Source: Shouchella miscanthi
GTDB taxonomy: Bacteria; Bacillota; Bacilli; Bacillales; Bacillaceae_D
Reading direction: 5' to 3'
Length of the DNA stretch: 64,000 nucleotides
NCBI RefSeq assembly: GCF_007725405.1
Contig: NZ_CP042163.1
Location: 2,914,001 to 2,978,000 of the forward strand
Below are positions 29,881-38,701 of this stretch, piece by piece. The first letter of the stretch is position 1. Each line of letters begins with the position of its first letter. The notes under the pieces are model-generated. The model did not search any database. It was not told the origin of the DNA and worked only from the letters and a program-made list of their open reading frames with translations. The translations under genes and the position numbers were made by a program.

Positions 29881-30216
29881 ATGCTTTTAACAAAAGAAAT
29901 GCTTGCCCATTTAGTAATGAACTTCTTCATCGCTTTCGGCGTCATGATTGGTGGTGCATTAATTGGCGGTATAGGTGCCTTTCTAATCGGAAAACCCGTC
30001 CTTAGTGAAATTTTCAGCTTATCGAACAGCTTAAAAATCTGGGCAATTGTCGCAGCCATTGGTGGTTCTTTTGATGCGATTACGAAAATAGAAAGCGGCT
30101 TATTTAGCGGTGTACATGAAGATATTTATCGAACGCTTGCCATGCTGCTCGTTGCTTTTTGCGGTGCACAATCTGGCTCTATCTTGTTAAGGTGGATTGT
30201 AGGTGATCCAGTCTAA
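29881..30216 (+). CDS. ytrH: Sporulation membrane protein YtrH
   Basis: 111-residue membrane protein with three hydrophobic segments (around residues 10-38, 52-68 and 85-105) and glycine-rich GGALIGGIGAFLIG, matching the YtrH family, which is made in the mother cell and is needed for proper spore cortex/coat in B. subtilis. The ATG at 29881 follows GAGG; GTG codons at 29869 and 29872 are less likely. It overlaps ytrI by 1 bp (TAATG). A possible but weak sigma-E-like promoter lies around 29820-29850. Confidence 0.9.
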   Translation: MLLTKEMLAHLVMNFFIAFGVMIGGALIGGIGAFLIGKPVLSEIFSLSNSLKIWAIVAAIGGSFDAITKIESGLFSGVHEDIYRTLAMLLVAFCGAQSGSILLRWIVGDPV

Positions 30217-30734
30217 TGTTTATTCCCAATTACTCGAAGCACCGAGGCTGGCTGCGTTTTTTCGCTGGCATCATGATAGGCGCCTTAATCGGCTGGTCTT
30301 TTTTCATTGCCGAATACGGACAAAAACACGACCGCCTTCATGGAGAAATTGGAAAAAAAGACATCATTATTGAAGAATTACAAGCAAAGAACGCACAATT
30401 CATTCATGATTTATCATTACAAAATGAAGAAAATGCCCGACAGCTTCTGGTGCAAACCGTGTCTGTCACCATTTTAAATGCTGAACGCTACCATTTGAGC
30501 CAACTAAACGTATATGAACTAAGGCAGCAAATTTTAAAAGAGCTACAGCACCTTCAAGGGACAAGTATTGAAACCATTGCTAGTTTAACCGAAGTCATGG
30601 AAAGCGCCGTCGAGAATAAAGTCTACAAAATTAATGATAACCACTATACTGTAAAAATTACGAGAACGTACGCTTTACCAGACTTTCGTATTGATGTTGA
30701 AATCATTCATGAAGAACAAGCGAGCACCCCTTAA
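30216..30734 (+). CDS. ytrI: Sporulation membrane protein YtrI
   Basis: 172-residue single-pass membrane protein: basic N terminus, one membrane helix (FFAGIMIGALIGWSFFIA), a coiled-coil stretch (KKDIIIEELQAKNAQFIHDL) and a soluble C-terminal domain outside or in the intermembrane space. Translationally coupled to ytrH. Known in B. subtilis as a sigma-E-controlled partner of YtrH in spore formation. Confidence 0.9.
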   Translation: MFIPNYSKHRGWLRFFAGIMIGALIGWSFFIAEYGQKHDRLHGEIGKKDIIIEELQAKNAQFIHDLSLQNEENARQLLVQTVSVTILNAERYHLSQLNVYELRQQILKELQHLQGTSIETIASLTEVMESAVENKVYKINDNHYTVKITRTYALPDFRIDVEIIHEEQASTP

Positions 30735-30746
30735 ATCTTTCAATGC

Positions 30747-31676
30747 TTAAACATGCACTGCTTGTCTTAGCTTCCGAATGATTTCTTCCACTTCCTTCCA
30801 AGAATACGCAGTTGCTCCAGCGGCTACAGGATGACCACCACCATGGTGTTCTTTAGCAATCCCATTAATGACAATGGCCTTCGATCTTAGTCTTACTCGG
30901 ATACGATCTTCCTCTTCTACAAAAAAGACCCAAATTTGAATATCTTCTACACCAGAGAAGCAATTTACAAGCAAAGAAGATTCGTTAGATGTAACATCAA
31001 ATGATTGTAACGTCGCTTTTGGAAGCTTCATTACCCCAACACGCCCATCAAACAACTCAAAATTTTGCAGAATATATCCCTCTAAGCGGACAAGCGGTAA
31101 TTCTCGCTTGTAGAGTTGATTAAATAATTTCTGAGTATCCACTCCTTGATCAAGCAATAAAGCAGTTCTTCTTAACGTCTCTCCTGTTGTATTGCGGAAT
31201 CGAAAACGACCTGTGTCTCCGACAATTCCTGAATAAAGTAAAAATGATGCTTCTTCAGTCAGAGTTAACACAGACGAATGCTCTTGTAGCGCAACAATTA
31301 ATTCCGACGTTGAACTTACCGTGGTATCCACAAGCACAATGTCTCCATAAGGCTCTTCATTCGGATGATGATCTAGCTTAATTAGCACTTTCCCATCATT
31401 GAAACGATCGTCGCTTATCCTGTCTGTGTTTGCTGTATCACAAACAATCACCAATGCACCCTCATACACGTCGTCATCAATTGTATCCATTCTTCCTAAG
31501 AACATAAGAGATGGTTCTTCCTCGCCTACAGCATAGACATGTTTATTCGGAAAGCTTTGTTTAATCATAGCCTTTAAGCCAAGTTGTGACCCTAACGCAT
31601 CAGGGTCTGGTCGCACGTGACGATGAATAATGATCGTTTCAAATTGTTCGATTTTCTCAATAATATGGTTAAACAT
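30747..31676 (-). CDS. nrnA: Bifunctional oligoribonuclease/pAp phosphatase NrnA
   Basis: DHH/DHHA1 enzyme that degrades 2-5 nt RNA fragments and dephosphorylates pAp. The 309-residue protein has metal-binding motifs HRHVRPDPDALGSQ, VCDTANTDR and the DHH signature KLDHHPNEEPYGD, then the C-terminal DHHA1 motif GGGHPVAAGAT. Length and order are as in B. subtilis YtqI. Its 3' end lies 12 bp from the convergent ytrI stop. Confidence 0.95.
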   Translation of the reverse strand: MFNHIIEKIEQFETIIIHRHVRPDPDALGSQLGLKAMIKQSFPNKHVYAVGEEEPSLMFLGRMDTIDDDVYEGALVIVCDTANTDRISDDRFNDGKVLIKLDHHPNEEPYGDIVLVDTTVSSTSELIVALQEHSSVLTLTEEASFLLYSGIVGDTGRFRFRNTTGETLRRTALLLDQGVDTQKLFNQLYKRELPLVRLEGYILQNFELFDGRVGVMKLPKATLQSFDVTSNESSLLVNCFSGVEDIQIWVFFVEEEDRIRVRLRSKAIVINGIAKEHHGGGHPVAAGATAYSWKEVEEIIRKLRQAVHV

Positions 31677-31760
31677 TCTATGACCTCTTTCAATCAGAAC
31701 TAGTCTTTTCTATTTTTACGCTGTACAATAAACACAGCTTGTCTATATAGGAGGACCTGT

Positions 31761-32048
31761 ATGTTGAATCAAATTCTTATTATTGTAGCCATTGCTGCTT
31801 TTCTTTTATATCTTTTTAGTCGAATTAAAGCGATTCGTTTAAAAGATTCTTTAGAAAAGAAGATTTTAGAATCTCGAGCGCAACTGGCCTTAGGTGCGAC
31901 GTTAATCGCTATTAGTGTTATTTTACTACTCTTGTCAAACTTCACTGCCATTCAAATAGTAATTGGCGGGATCTTTTTACTGTTTGGTATTGCCAACACT
32001 ACTCACGGGGCACGCGCCCATAAACATTATACAGCTCAACTTGACTAA
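31761..32048 (+). CDS. ytpI: YtpI-family small membrane protein
   Basis: 95-residue protein with an N-terminal membrane helix (LIIVAIAAFLLYLF), a basic amphipathic stretch and two more hydrophobic helices, matching B. subtilis YtpI in size and place between nrnA and ytoI. TATAGGAGG precedes the ATG. Function unknown. Confidence 0.85.
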   Translation: MLNQILIIVAIAAFLLYLFSRIKAIRLKDSLEKKILESRAQLALGATLIAISVILLLLSNFTAIQIVIGGIFLLFGIANTTHGARAHKHYTAQLD

Positions 32049-32072
32049 ACTTCCCTAGGCTACTAGGGAAGT
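32048..32072. terminator. Terminator between ytpI and ytoI
   Basis: AACTTCCCTA-GGCTAC-TAGGGAAGTT hairpin between two convergent genes, with a short T-rich tail on the plus side. Confidence 0.7.
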
Positions 32073-32075
32073 TCT

Positions 32076-33386
32076 TTAAGCTTCGATCAACTGTGCTGTT
32101 AATAACGCTTTCCCAACAATCTCTCCTTCTCGGTAAACCTCCACATCAAATTTGCCGTGTTTTCTCCCCACTTCTAGCAATCGTGGTATAACTTTTACTT
32201 CTGTATCAATTTGAATGGGCTTTAAAAAGTATAGTGTTAAATTTTCGACAACGATATCGCCACGCTTGTGCATACGTAATGTACGTCTAGCCCCTTCAAT
32301 CATAATCGTTGTCATTACCCCATAAGAAACCGTTCCTAATTGATCAGTCATTTGCGGGCTAACAACAATATGATAAACAGGCTCTTGTTTATTTTCTGTC
32401 ACCTGCTCCATTCTGCTTGTTACAATTTCTTCTAAGGTCTCTCCTACGTGCGGCTGACGTTGTGTTGTTTGCATAGCCTTTAAAACATCTTGTCTACTAA
32501 CAACACCAAGCAACCTTTTTTGTCCATCGGTTACAGGTAGCAATTCAATGCCTTGCCACACCATAATATGGGCTACAGCGGCAATTGACGTTTTTTCATT
32601 CACAGTAATAGGGTTTTGCGTCATCACTTTTTCGATTGGCTGTTGTTTTAATTGATCAAATACGTCTTTTGCAGCAATCATCCCTTGTACTTTAAGCGTA
32701 TTGTCCACAACTGGATAGCGACTATGACCTGTTCGTTCGTTGAGTTCTTGCCAGTGCTGAACCGATTCACCTATCGTTAAATAGTACGTTTTTTCTAACG
32801 GAATTAAAATATCATCAACTACGACAATCTCTTTTTTAATTAACTGGTCGTATATAGCTCGGTTAATCATTGCAGCGACTGTAAATGTATCGTAAGACGT
32901 CGAAATAACCGGCAAATCAAGTTCATCTGCAAGCTTAATCACATCTGAGCTCGTATCAAAGCCTCCTGTAATTAACACTGCCGCTCCTGTTTCAAGGGCG
33001 ATCTTATGCACTTGATAACGATTACCAACAATGAGTAAGTTTCCTGCCGTTACATAGCGCATCATAGCTTCTGTTTTCATCGCTCCTATGACAAAGCGAC
33101 TTAGCGTTTTATGTAAACCAGATCTCCCTCCAAGAACTTGTCCATCAACAATATTTACGACTTCTGCAAAGGTTAGCTTCTCGATGTTGTCTTTTTTCTT
33201 TTTCTCAATTCGAATCGTTCCTACTCGTTCAATCGTTGAAACAAGCCCCTGTGATTCGGCTTCTTTAATTGCTCGATAAGCCGTCCCCTCACTTACAGAC
33301 ATTGCTTTAGCAATTTGACGAACGGAGATCTTTCCTCCAATTGGGAGCTGAGTAATATAATCAATTATTTGCTCATGTTTAGTCAC
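32076..33386 (-). CDS. ytoI: DRTGG/CBS-domain regulator YtoI
   Basis: 436-residue multidomain protein: N-terminal helix-turn-helix (GKISVRQIAKAMSVSEGTAY), a DRTGG domain (about 80-190), two CBS domains (about 195-310; IEKVMTQNPITVNEKTS and LGVVSRQDVLKAM) and a C-terminal hot-dog thioesterase-like domain (MTTIMIEGARRTLRMHKRGDI segment onward). CBS pairs usually sense adenine nucleotides, and the fold suggests a nucleotide- and acyl-CoA-responsive regulator; the targets are unknown. Starts at GTG with a weak ribosome binding site. Confidence 0.92.
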   Translation of the reverse strand: MTKHEQIIDYITQLPIGGKISVRQIAKAMSVSEGTAYRAIKEAESQGLVSTIERVGTIRIEKKKKDNIEKLTFAEVVNIVDGQVLGGRSGLHKTLSRFVIGAMKTEAMMRYVTAGNLLIVGNRYQVHKIALETGAAVLITGGFDTSSDVIKLADELDLPVISTSYDTFTVAAMINRAIYDQLIKKEIVVVDDILIPLEKTYYLTIGESVQHWQELNERTGHSRYPVVDNTLKVQGMIAAKDVFDQLKQQPIEKVMTQNPITVNEKTSIAAVAHIMVWQGIELLPVTDGQKRLLGVVSRQDVLKAMQTTQRQPHVGETLEEIVTSRMEQVTENKQEPVYHIVVSPQMTDQLGTVSYGVMTTIMIEGARRTLRMHKRGDIVVENLTLYFLKPIQIDTEVKVIPRLLEVGRKHGKFDVEVYREGEIVGKALLTAQLIEA

Positions 33387-33455
33387 TTTGGCACCACGCT
33401 TTCACCATTTCACTTCTATTTAGTATACGACTTGACGTAGTGCCCTAGCAACTTC

Positions 33456-33695
33456 TTATCCGTACTGTCTTAACTTTTTTCGATTTGCCGCTTTAGCAGC
33501 AAGTTTTTCCTTCTGTTCCAAACGTTGGGCTTTTAAAACAGCAAGTCCATTTCCTACGACTACAAGCAAACAAAAGCCAACCCAAGAATAAGCAAAAACT
33601 TGGCTTAAACCAGCTTCCTTGAATGGTAAGTGTTCAAAAGCATAAGCCCCCATAATACATGCGAGGAGCAAACAAATCACACCACGTTGTTTCAT
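33456..33695 (-). CDS. Small two-helix membrane protein, unknown
   Basis: 79 residues: N-terminal hydrophobic helix (GVICLLLACIMGAYAF), a short loop, a second helix (VFAYSWVGFCLLVVVGNGLAVL) and a basic cytosolic tail rich in Lys, Arg and Ala. AAGGAGGGATTCG precedes the ATG, a very good ribosome binding site. Not recognised; possibly cotranscribed downstream of ytkL were it not for other intervening signals, but it lies upstream of ytkL on the same strand. Confidence 0.7.
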   Translation of the reverse strand: MKQRGVICLLLACIMGAYAFEHLPFKEAGLSQVFAYSWVGFCLLVVVGNGLAVLKAQRLEQKEKLAAKAANRKKLRQYG

Positions 33696-33745
33696 CGAAT
33701 CCCTCCTTGTCTACTACTTTATGTACAAACAAGTGGAACATGACT

Positions 33746-33785
33746 AAAAAAAGACCGAATACAAGGGATTCTGTCCTTGCATTCA
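33746..33785 (+). other. Inverted repeat (terminator form on minus strand) at ytkL 3' end
   Basis: Plus-strand GAATACAAGG ... CCTTGCATTC. Read on the minus strand it is GAATGCAAGG-loop-CCCTTGTATTC followed by GGTCTTTTTTT, i.e. a terminator for ytkL, lying just after its stop codon and before the small membrane-protein gene. Confidence 0.75.
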
Positions 33786-33795
33786 GCTATATGTC

Positions 33796-34482
33796 TTAAA
33801 GGCGAATCGTTTCACCCGCTTCTAAAAATTTTCCTTTTCCGTGTGGCAATCGCTCCACAAAAGCTTTAGCATCTTGCTTAATAGGTGGGAAGGTATTGAA
33901 ATGAATTGGAACCGCTACTTTTGGGTTTATCCATTCAACAGCTGTCTTTGCATCTTCAGGGCCCATTGTGAAATTATCTCCCATTGGTACAAAGGCAACG
34001 TCAATATTATTTCGTTCACCAATCATTTTTAAATCACTAAATAATGCGGTGTCACCCATATGATAAATCGTTTTGCCTTCTGCTTTAAACAAAATTCCAC
34101 CTGGCATTCCTGTATACACAATTCTTTGGTTTTCCTCCTCTGTATACGAGGAACCATGAAATGCCTGTGTAAACTTCACGGTACCAAAATCAAATTCGTA
34201 CGAGCCACCAATCGACATAGGATGAACAGATTCTACACCTTGAAAACTCATATAAGTAGCGAGTTCTGCTACGGCAACCACTAGTGCACCAGAGCGTTTG
34301 GCTATTTCCACAGTGTCCCCAACATGGTCATTATGACCGTGGGTAAGTAAAATGACATCAGGATGTTCGTCTTGCGCCGTCAGATCCGTTTGGCTATTTC
34401 CTGTAATGAACGGATCAATTAAAATCGTTTTCCCGCTTGTTTTAACTTTAACAACTGAATGTCCATGAAAACTGACTTCCAT
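33796..34482 (-). CDS. ytkL: UPF0173 metal-dependent hydrolase YtkL
   Basis: 228-residue metallo-beta-lactamase-fold hydrolase of the UPF0173 group. The metal site [12 protein letters not shown] is intact, with further ligands in [18 protein letters not shown] and [10 protein letters not shown]. Substrate unknown. The strong ribosome binding site TTGGAGGGA precedes the ATG. It is followed by a terminator and divergent from the M24 peptidase gene. Confidence 0.92.
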   Translation of the reverse strand: MEVSFHGHSVVKVKTSGKTILIDPFITGNSQTDLTAQDEHPDVILLTHGHNDHVGDTVEIAKRSGALVVAVAELATYMSFQGVESVHPMSIGGSYEFDFGTVKFTQAFHGSSYTEEENQRIVYTGMPGGILFKAEGKTIYHMGDTALFSDLKMIGERNNIDVAFVPMGDNFTMGPEDAKTAVEWINPKVAVPIHFNTFPPIKQDAKAFVERLPHGKGKFLEAGETIRL

Positions 34483-34596
34483 TCTCTATCCCTCCAATTC
34501 AAACTCATTCATTCTTTTTATTAGCCTGTTTAGAATTAACCTAAACATTCCTACTTTTATGTTTTATAATAATAAAGAAGAGGGGGCAGGTAAAGA

Positions 34597-35709
34597 ATGA
34601 ACTTAGAGCGACTGCAATTACTACAACAGCATACGAAACAAGAAGAAGCGGACTTTGCTTTTATTACGAACAAAGACTCTTTATTTTATTTAACTGGATT
34701 GCTTGCCAATCCCCATGAGCGATTAATGGCGCTTTTCATCTTACAGGATTCTTATGTATTTGTTATTCCTAAAATGGAACAAGAGCTTGTTCGGCAAGCA
34801 GGTTATCAAGGCGACATTCTCCCTTACAGCGACCATGAAGACGTATGGCAACTGATAAAAGAAAAACTTCAGGAAAACCAACTAACTACTATTACGTCGA
34901 TTTTAATGGAGGAAAGCACACTAACTTTCGCCCGTATGAAAGCTTTAGAATCGCTGGGCCATTCGATTCGTTTTACGAATTGCGAACACGTTCTAATGAA
35001 TCAGCGTTTAGTAAAATCTGATGATGAATTGGAAATTTTACAAGAAGCGGCTGCTTTTGCTGATGCTGGTGTCGAGTTTGGCATTAAAGCATTGTATACA
35101 GGAGTTACAGAATTAGAAGTCATTGCTGAAATTGAATACGAGTTAAAAAAGCAAGGCATTTCGGAAATGGCGTTTCAAACAACGGTTTTGTTTGGCGATC
35201 ATGCCGCCTCTCCACATGGTAAACCGGGGACACGCGCGTTAAAAGAAGGCGAATTCGTATTGTTTGATTTAGGAGTTGTAGTAAATGGCTACTGTTCCGA
35301 CATTACACGTACAGTTGCATATGGCGAAGTCCCTGAAAAGCACCAGCTTGTTTACAATACAGTCTTAGAAGCAGAGGAAACAGCGGTTGCAGCGGTTAAA
35401 CCAGATGTTGTCATTGGGGAATTAGACACGATTGCTCGAACCGTAATCGAAAACGCTGGGTTTGGTGATTATTTTACTCATCGTTTAGGTCACGGTCTCG
35501 GTATTAATGTACACGAATTCCCTTCTATGAGTCAGAACAATGTCGATGTACTGCTAGAAGGCATGACGTTTACAATTGAACCAGGTATTTATATCCCTGG
35601 TGAAGTAGGTGTTCGAATTGAAGATGATGTCGTTGTCACAGATAGTGGCGTCGAGACACTGACCATTTTCCCTAAAGCACTTATTAACGTCCCACCAAGA
35701 GAGCACTAG
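34597..35709 (+). CDS. M24-family Xaa-Pro peptidase
   Basis: Two-domain metallopeptidase of 370 residues: a creatinase-like N-terminal domain (1-130) and a pita-bread catalytic domain whose metal ligands are visible in FDLGVVVNGYCSDITRT, HRLGHGLGINVHE, FTIEPGIY and VRIEDDVVV. It probably cleaves dipeptides or short peptides at proline, in the cytosol. Similar paralogues occur in bacilli (YkvY, YqhT), so I do not give a symbol. It has its own terminator. Confidence 0.88.
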   Translation: MNLERLQLLQQHTKQEEADFAFITNKDSLFYLTGLLANPHERLMALFILQDSYVFVIPKMEQELVRQAGYQGDILPYSDHEDVWQLIKEKLQENQLTTITSILMEESTLTFARMKALESLGHSIRFTNCEHVLMNQRLVKSDDELEILQEAAAFADAGVEFGIKALYTGVTELEVIAEIEYELKKQGISEMAFQTTVLFGDHAASPHGKPGTRALKEGEFVLFDLGVVVNGYCSDITRTVAYGEVPEKHQLVYNTVLEAEETAVAAVKPDVVIGELDTIARTVIENAGFGDYFTHRLGHGLGINVHEFPSMSQNNVDVLLEGMTFTIEPGIYIPGEVGVRIEDDVVVTDSGVETLTIFPKALINVPPREH

Positions 35710-35714
35710 TATAA

Positions 35715-35744
35715 AAAACAAGGGGCTATGGACCGCCCCTTGTT
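35715..35744. terminator. Bidirectional terminator after M24 peptidase
   Basis: AAAAACAAGGGGC-TATGGAC-CGCCCCTTGTTTTT between two convergent genes. Confidence 0.85.
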
Positions 35745-35745
35745 T

Positions 35746-36123
35746 TTACTTTTCCCAGCTCCATATATAGCGCTCACTCTGAGAATCCATCCATCGTATC
35801 TCAAAGCTAGACATCTGTGGGTAATATGGTTTTAACACCTGTTTATACTGGTCAGCTGTTTTCGTTTGATCTAGTTGAAGCAAAGCAGTCATTTTTAGTA
35901 CTTGAACCTTGGCATGGTCGCCTTTCATCACTTTAGTACCTTTCTCGTACTCGTAATGGTTTGGATTATCAAATTCCCATTGATATTCCACATCCTCTTC
36001 CACAACAGTAATTCGAACTGAAAAAGCATCCATCAATTCATTTCCAGATACCGCCACTGCTTTTTCTGACATTTGAGTAAAGCAAAGCAGCATAAGTAAC
36101 AACATACCGATCACACGCTTCAT
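35746..36123 (-). CDS. Small secreted or membrane-anchored protein, unknown
   Basis: 125 residues with an N-terminal signal sequence (MKRVIGMLLLMLLCFTQMSE, likely cut after AVA near residue 24). A Cys occurs at residue 14 but there is no clean lipobox. The mature part is about 100 residues with several Trp and Tyr, looks beta-rich and has no cysteines. Not recognised; lies between the M24 peptidase and ytkK. A ribosome binding site AGAGGTG precedes it. Confidence 0.72.
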   Translation of the reverse strand: MKRVIGMLLLMLLCFTQMSEKAVAVSGNELMDAFSVRITVVEEDVEYQWEFDNPNHYEYEKGTKVMKGDHAKVQVLKMTALLQLDQTKTADQYKQVLKPYYPQMSSFEIRWMDSQSERYIWSWEK

Positions 36124-36169
36124 ATCGCACCTCTTTTTTCTTAACGTGTGTGGTTTTCGATAAATTTAT

Positions 36170-36922
36170 TCATCTGTATCGGTGGATAACATCGACTCCG
36201 CCAGTTACTTCAACTACGGTGCCTGTGACCATATCTGCGTTATCTTCACATAAAAACATAACGGTTCGGGCAATATCTTCTCCTGTGCCTGATCGCCCGA
36301 TTGGTGTATTTTGATCCTTATGATGACGTGCTTCTTCAATCGTAGCTTCCTTCATCTCTCCCATTATATTACCTGGACATACCATATTCGCCGTAATGCC
36401 GTATTCCGCTTCCTCAATTGAAATGGTCTTCATTAATGAAACGAGCCCCACTTTAGCAGCTGCATAAGCAGATCGGTAAATCCAGCCAGGTGCATTGTTG
36501 GCACCTTGGAAGCCATAAAAGACGATTCGACCAAATTGCTGTTTTCTCATAATCGGAACGACTTCTTTCATTAGATGAAAAGAAGACGTTAAATTGCCAT
36601 CAATCATAGCATTCCACTCAGCTTCTTCATAATCCACCAGCTTCTTCTTCTCAAATACATAAGGGCCTGCATTATGAATACATACATCTATTCGACCTGC
36701 AAATGCTTGAGCACGTGTAACAAGTTCTTTGCAATCGTCTCGCTTTGTCACGTCTGTTCGAATAATTTGTAAGCGCTCTGTTCCCCATTTGTCTTGCAAC
36801 GTTTGTGCACGTTCGCGGTCATTTAAATACGTAACCGTTACTTGATAGCCTGACTTCAGAAATGATTCAGTTACTTTTAAACCTAGTCCTTTTGTTCCAG
36901 CCGTTATCATTGCATGTCGCAA
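36170..36922 (-). CDS. ytkK: SDR-family protein YtkK
   Basis: Short-chain dehydrogenase fold of about 250 residues resembling B. subtilis YtkK. It has the cofactor motif ITAGTKGLGLKV, the NAG segment HNAGPYVFE and YAAAK of the catalytic Tyr-Lys pair, but the position of the catalytic Ser, 13 residues before the Tyr, is Gly (GFQGANNAPG). The start is probably TTG at 36922, giving LRHAMITAG with GGTGGTG upstream; GTG codons up to 36937 are alternatives. Reductase activity is therefore uncertain. Confidence 0.85.
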   Translation of the reverse strand: MRHAMITAGTKGLGLKVTESFLKSGYQVTVTYLNDRERAQTLQDKWGTERLQIIRTDVTKRDDCKELVTRAQAFAGRIDVCIHNAGPYVFEKKKLVDYEEAEWNAMIDGNLTSSFHLMKEVVPIMRKQQFGRIVFYGFQGANNAPGWIYRSAYAAAKVGLVSLMKTISIEEAEYGITANMVCPGNIMGEMKEATIEEARHHKDQNTPIGRSGTGEDIARTVMFLCEDNADMVTGTVVEVTGGVDVIHRYR

Positions 36923-36984
36923 CTCATTCACCACCACATCGTTAGTTATCTCTTTTTAAGATACACTACCTTTATGGTAGTAGG

Positions 36985-37030
36985 CAAAAAAAAGACGACC
37001 ACGCTTGAAAGGATGAAAGCGCGATCGTCA
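36985..37030 (-). terminator. Terminator after the 48-residue gene
   Basis: Minus strand GACGATCGCGCTT-loop-AAGCGTGGTCGTC followed by TTTTTTTT, upstream of ytkK and downstream of the small gene at 37086-37232. Confidence 0.8.
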
Positions 37031-37085
37031 CAAGGTACTTTTCTAAATGGAAAATTGTCCTTCCGTTGTCCGAATAAACATGACC

Positions 37086-37232
37086 TTATTTAGCGTCGTC
37101 TTTATGATCCTCTTTCGTTTGGTTTAATGCTTTTCCTTGATCTTCTACTGTACCTTGCTGATAAGATGCCATCAATTGATCATGTACAAGCGTTTCTTCT
37201 GATTGTTGTTTTCGTTCTTCGTGTTTGTCCAT
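37086..37232 (-). CDS. 48-residue hydrophilic protein
   Basis: A small gene between ytkK and argH. The 48 residues start MDKHEERKQQSEETLVHDQL and end in EDHKDDAK; very hydrophilic, rich in Glu, Gln, Lys and Asp, no Cys and no membrane segment, probably disordered or helical. AAAGGAGGTCGTAAAATG is a near-perfect ribosome binding site, and a strong terminator follows, so it is likely a real expressed gene. The style resembles small bacillar sporulation or stress peptides, but I do not recognise it. Confidence 0.7.
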   Translation of the reverse strand: MDKHEERKQQSEETLVHDQLMASYQQGTVEDQGKALNQTKEDHKDDAK

Positions 37233-37282
37233 TTTACGACCTCCTTTTTCTATAGAATGCCTTAAAAAAAGAAAACTATGAG

Positions 37283-37316
37283 AAAAACAAAAAGGCTTGG
37301 ATTTCTATCCAAGCCC
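37283..37316 (-). terminator. Terminator after argH
   Basis: Minus strand GGCTTGGAT-AGAA-ATCCAAGCC then TTTTTGTTTTT, just after the argH stop. Confidence 0.88.
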
Positions 37317-37321
37317 TTGTG

Positions 37322-38701
37322 CTAACCCTTACTTACGATTTCTTTCGCTTTTTGTATGGCGGTTTCAACTTGAGCGAAGCCTGTACCACCTGCACTATTT
37401 CGACGAGCCACTACAGTCTTTGGTTGTAAGACATCGTAAATGTCTTCATCAAATAAGGCACTTGCCTCTGTAAAATCATCCATTGATAGATCAAGTAAGT
37501 ACACGTTTTTTTGAATTGCTTTTAAAACAAGTTTCCCCACTACTTCATGAGCTTCACGAAACGGCATTCCTTTTGTCGCTAAATAATCTGCTAATTCTGT
37601 TGCATTGGAGAAATCTTGACTTACTGCCGCTTCCATTTGCTCTGTTTTCACCGACATACTCGCAATCATACCTGAAAAAATGCGAAGTGATCCTTTTACA
37701 GTTACAACGGTGTCAAACAATCCCTCTTTATCTTCTTGCATGTCTTTATTGTATGCGAGAGGAAGCCCTTTTAACGTCGTTAATAGGGAGAATAAATTAC
37801 CATACACACGACCGGTTTTTCCGCGAATGAGCTCTGCCATATCAGGGTTTTTCTTTTGCGGCATAATACTAGAGCCTGTCGCAAACGCATCATCCAGTTC
37901 AATAAACTGGCATTCTTGAGAGGACCAAAAAATCATTTCCTCACACAGGCGAGATAAGTGCATCATGAGAGTAGATGAAGCTGATAAAAATTCCACAATA
38001 AAATCACGGTCACTAACCGCATCTAAACTATTCTCATAAATACCGTCAAACCCTAGTAGCTCTGCTGTCATATGACGATCGATCGGAAACGTAGTTCCTG
38101 CAAGTGCACCTGCACCTAGAGGCGACACATTCACTCGTTTTAAACTGTCATGAAAACGACTGTAGTCACGCTCAAGCATCCAAAAGTATGCAAGTAGATG
38201 ATGTGCAAATGACACTGGTTGCGCACGCTGTAAGTGTGTATAACCAGGAATGAGGGTTTCTACATGCTCTTGAGCCTGATGAATAAGTGATTCTTGCATA
38301 GCCCGAATCGCTTCCATAATTGTCTTTGTCTCTTTATACAAGTACAGGTGCATATCTGTAGCCACTTGATCGTTACGGCTACGTCCTGTGTGTAGCTTGC
38401 CTCCCACAGGACCAATCTCATCAATTAGTTGCTTTTCAATATTTAAATGAATGTCTTCCTGAGCAACTTCATATGCTAGCGTTCCCTCTTCGGCTTTTTT
38501 CTTCAACGTTTGTAAGCCAGCTACAATTGTATTCTTTTCTTCTTCCGTCACGATTTCACAAGCGGCAAGCATCGTCACATGAGCGATGCTACCTTGAATG
38601 TCTTCAAATACTAATTGTTTATCAAACCCAATGGAGGCGCCAAATTCATCGACCCATTCTTCGGCTGATTTGGTGAATCTTCCGCCCCACAGTTTACTCA
38701 C
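37322..38701 (-). CDS. argH: Argininosuccinate lyase ArgH
   Basis: Final step of arginine synthesis, splitting argininosuccinate into arginine and fumarate. 459 residues from a GTG at 38701 ([11 protein letters not shown]), which overlaps the argG stop as GTGA and is preceded by AGAGGAGGTAAC inside argG; the longer frame runs into argG and is discarded. Signature [12 protein letters not shown] and [13 protein letters not shown] are present. Translationally coupled to argG. Confidence 0.96.
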   Translation of the reverse strand: MSKLWGGRFTKSAEEWVDEFGASIGFDKQLVFEDIQGSIAHVTMLAACEIVTEEEKNTIVAGLQTLKKKAEEGTLAYEVAQEDIHLNIEKQLIDEIGPVGGKLHTGRSRNDQVATDMHLYLYKETKTIMEAIRAMQESLIHQAQEHVETLIPGYTHLQRAQPVSFAHHLLAYFWMLERDYSRFHDSLKRVNVSPLGAGALAGTTFPIDRHMTAELLGFDGIYENSLDAVSDRDFIVEFLSASSTLMMHLSRLCEEMIFWSSQECQFIELDDAFATGSSIMPQKKNPDMAELIRGKTGRVYGNLFSLLTTLKGLPLAYNKDMQEDKEGLFDTVVTVKGSLRIFSGMIASMSVKTEQMEAAVSQDFSNATELADYLATKGMPFREAHEVVGKLVLKAIQKNVYLLDLSMDDFTEASALFDEDIYDVLQPKTVVARRNSAGGTGFAQVETAIQKAKEIVSKG

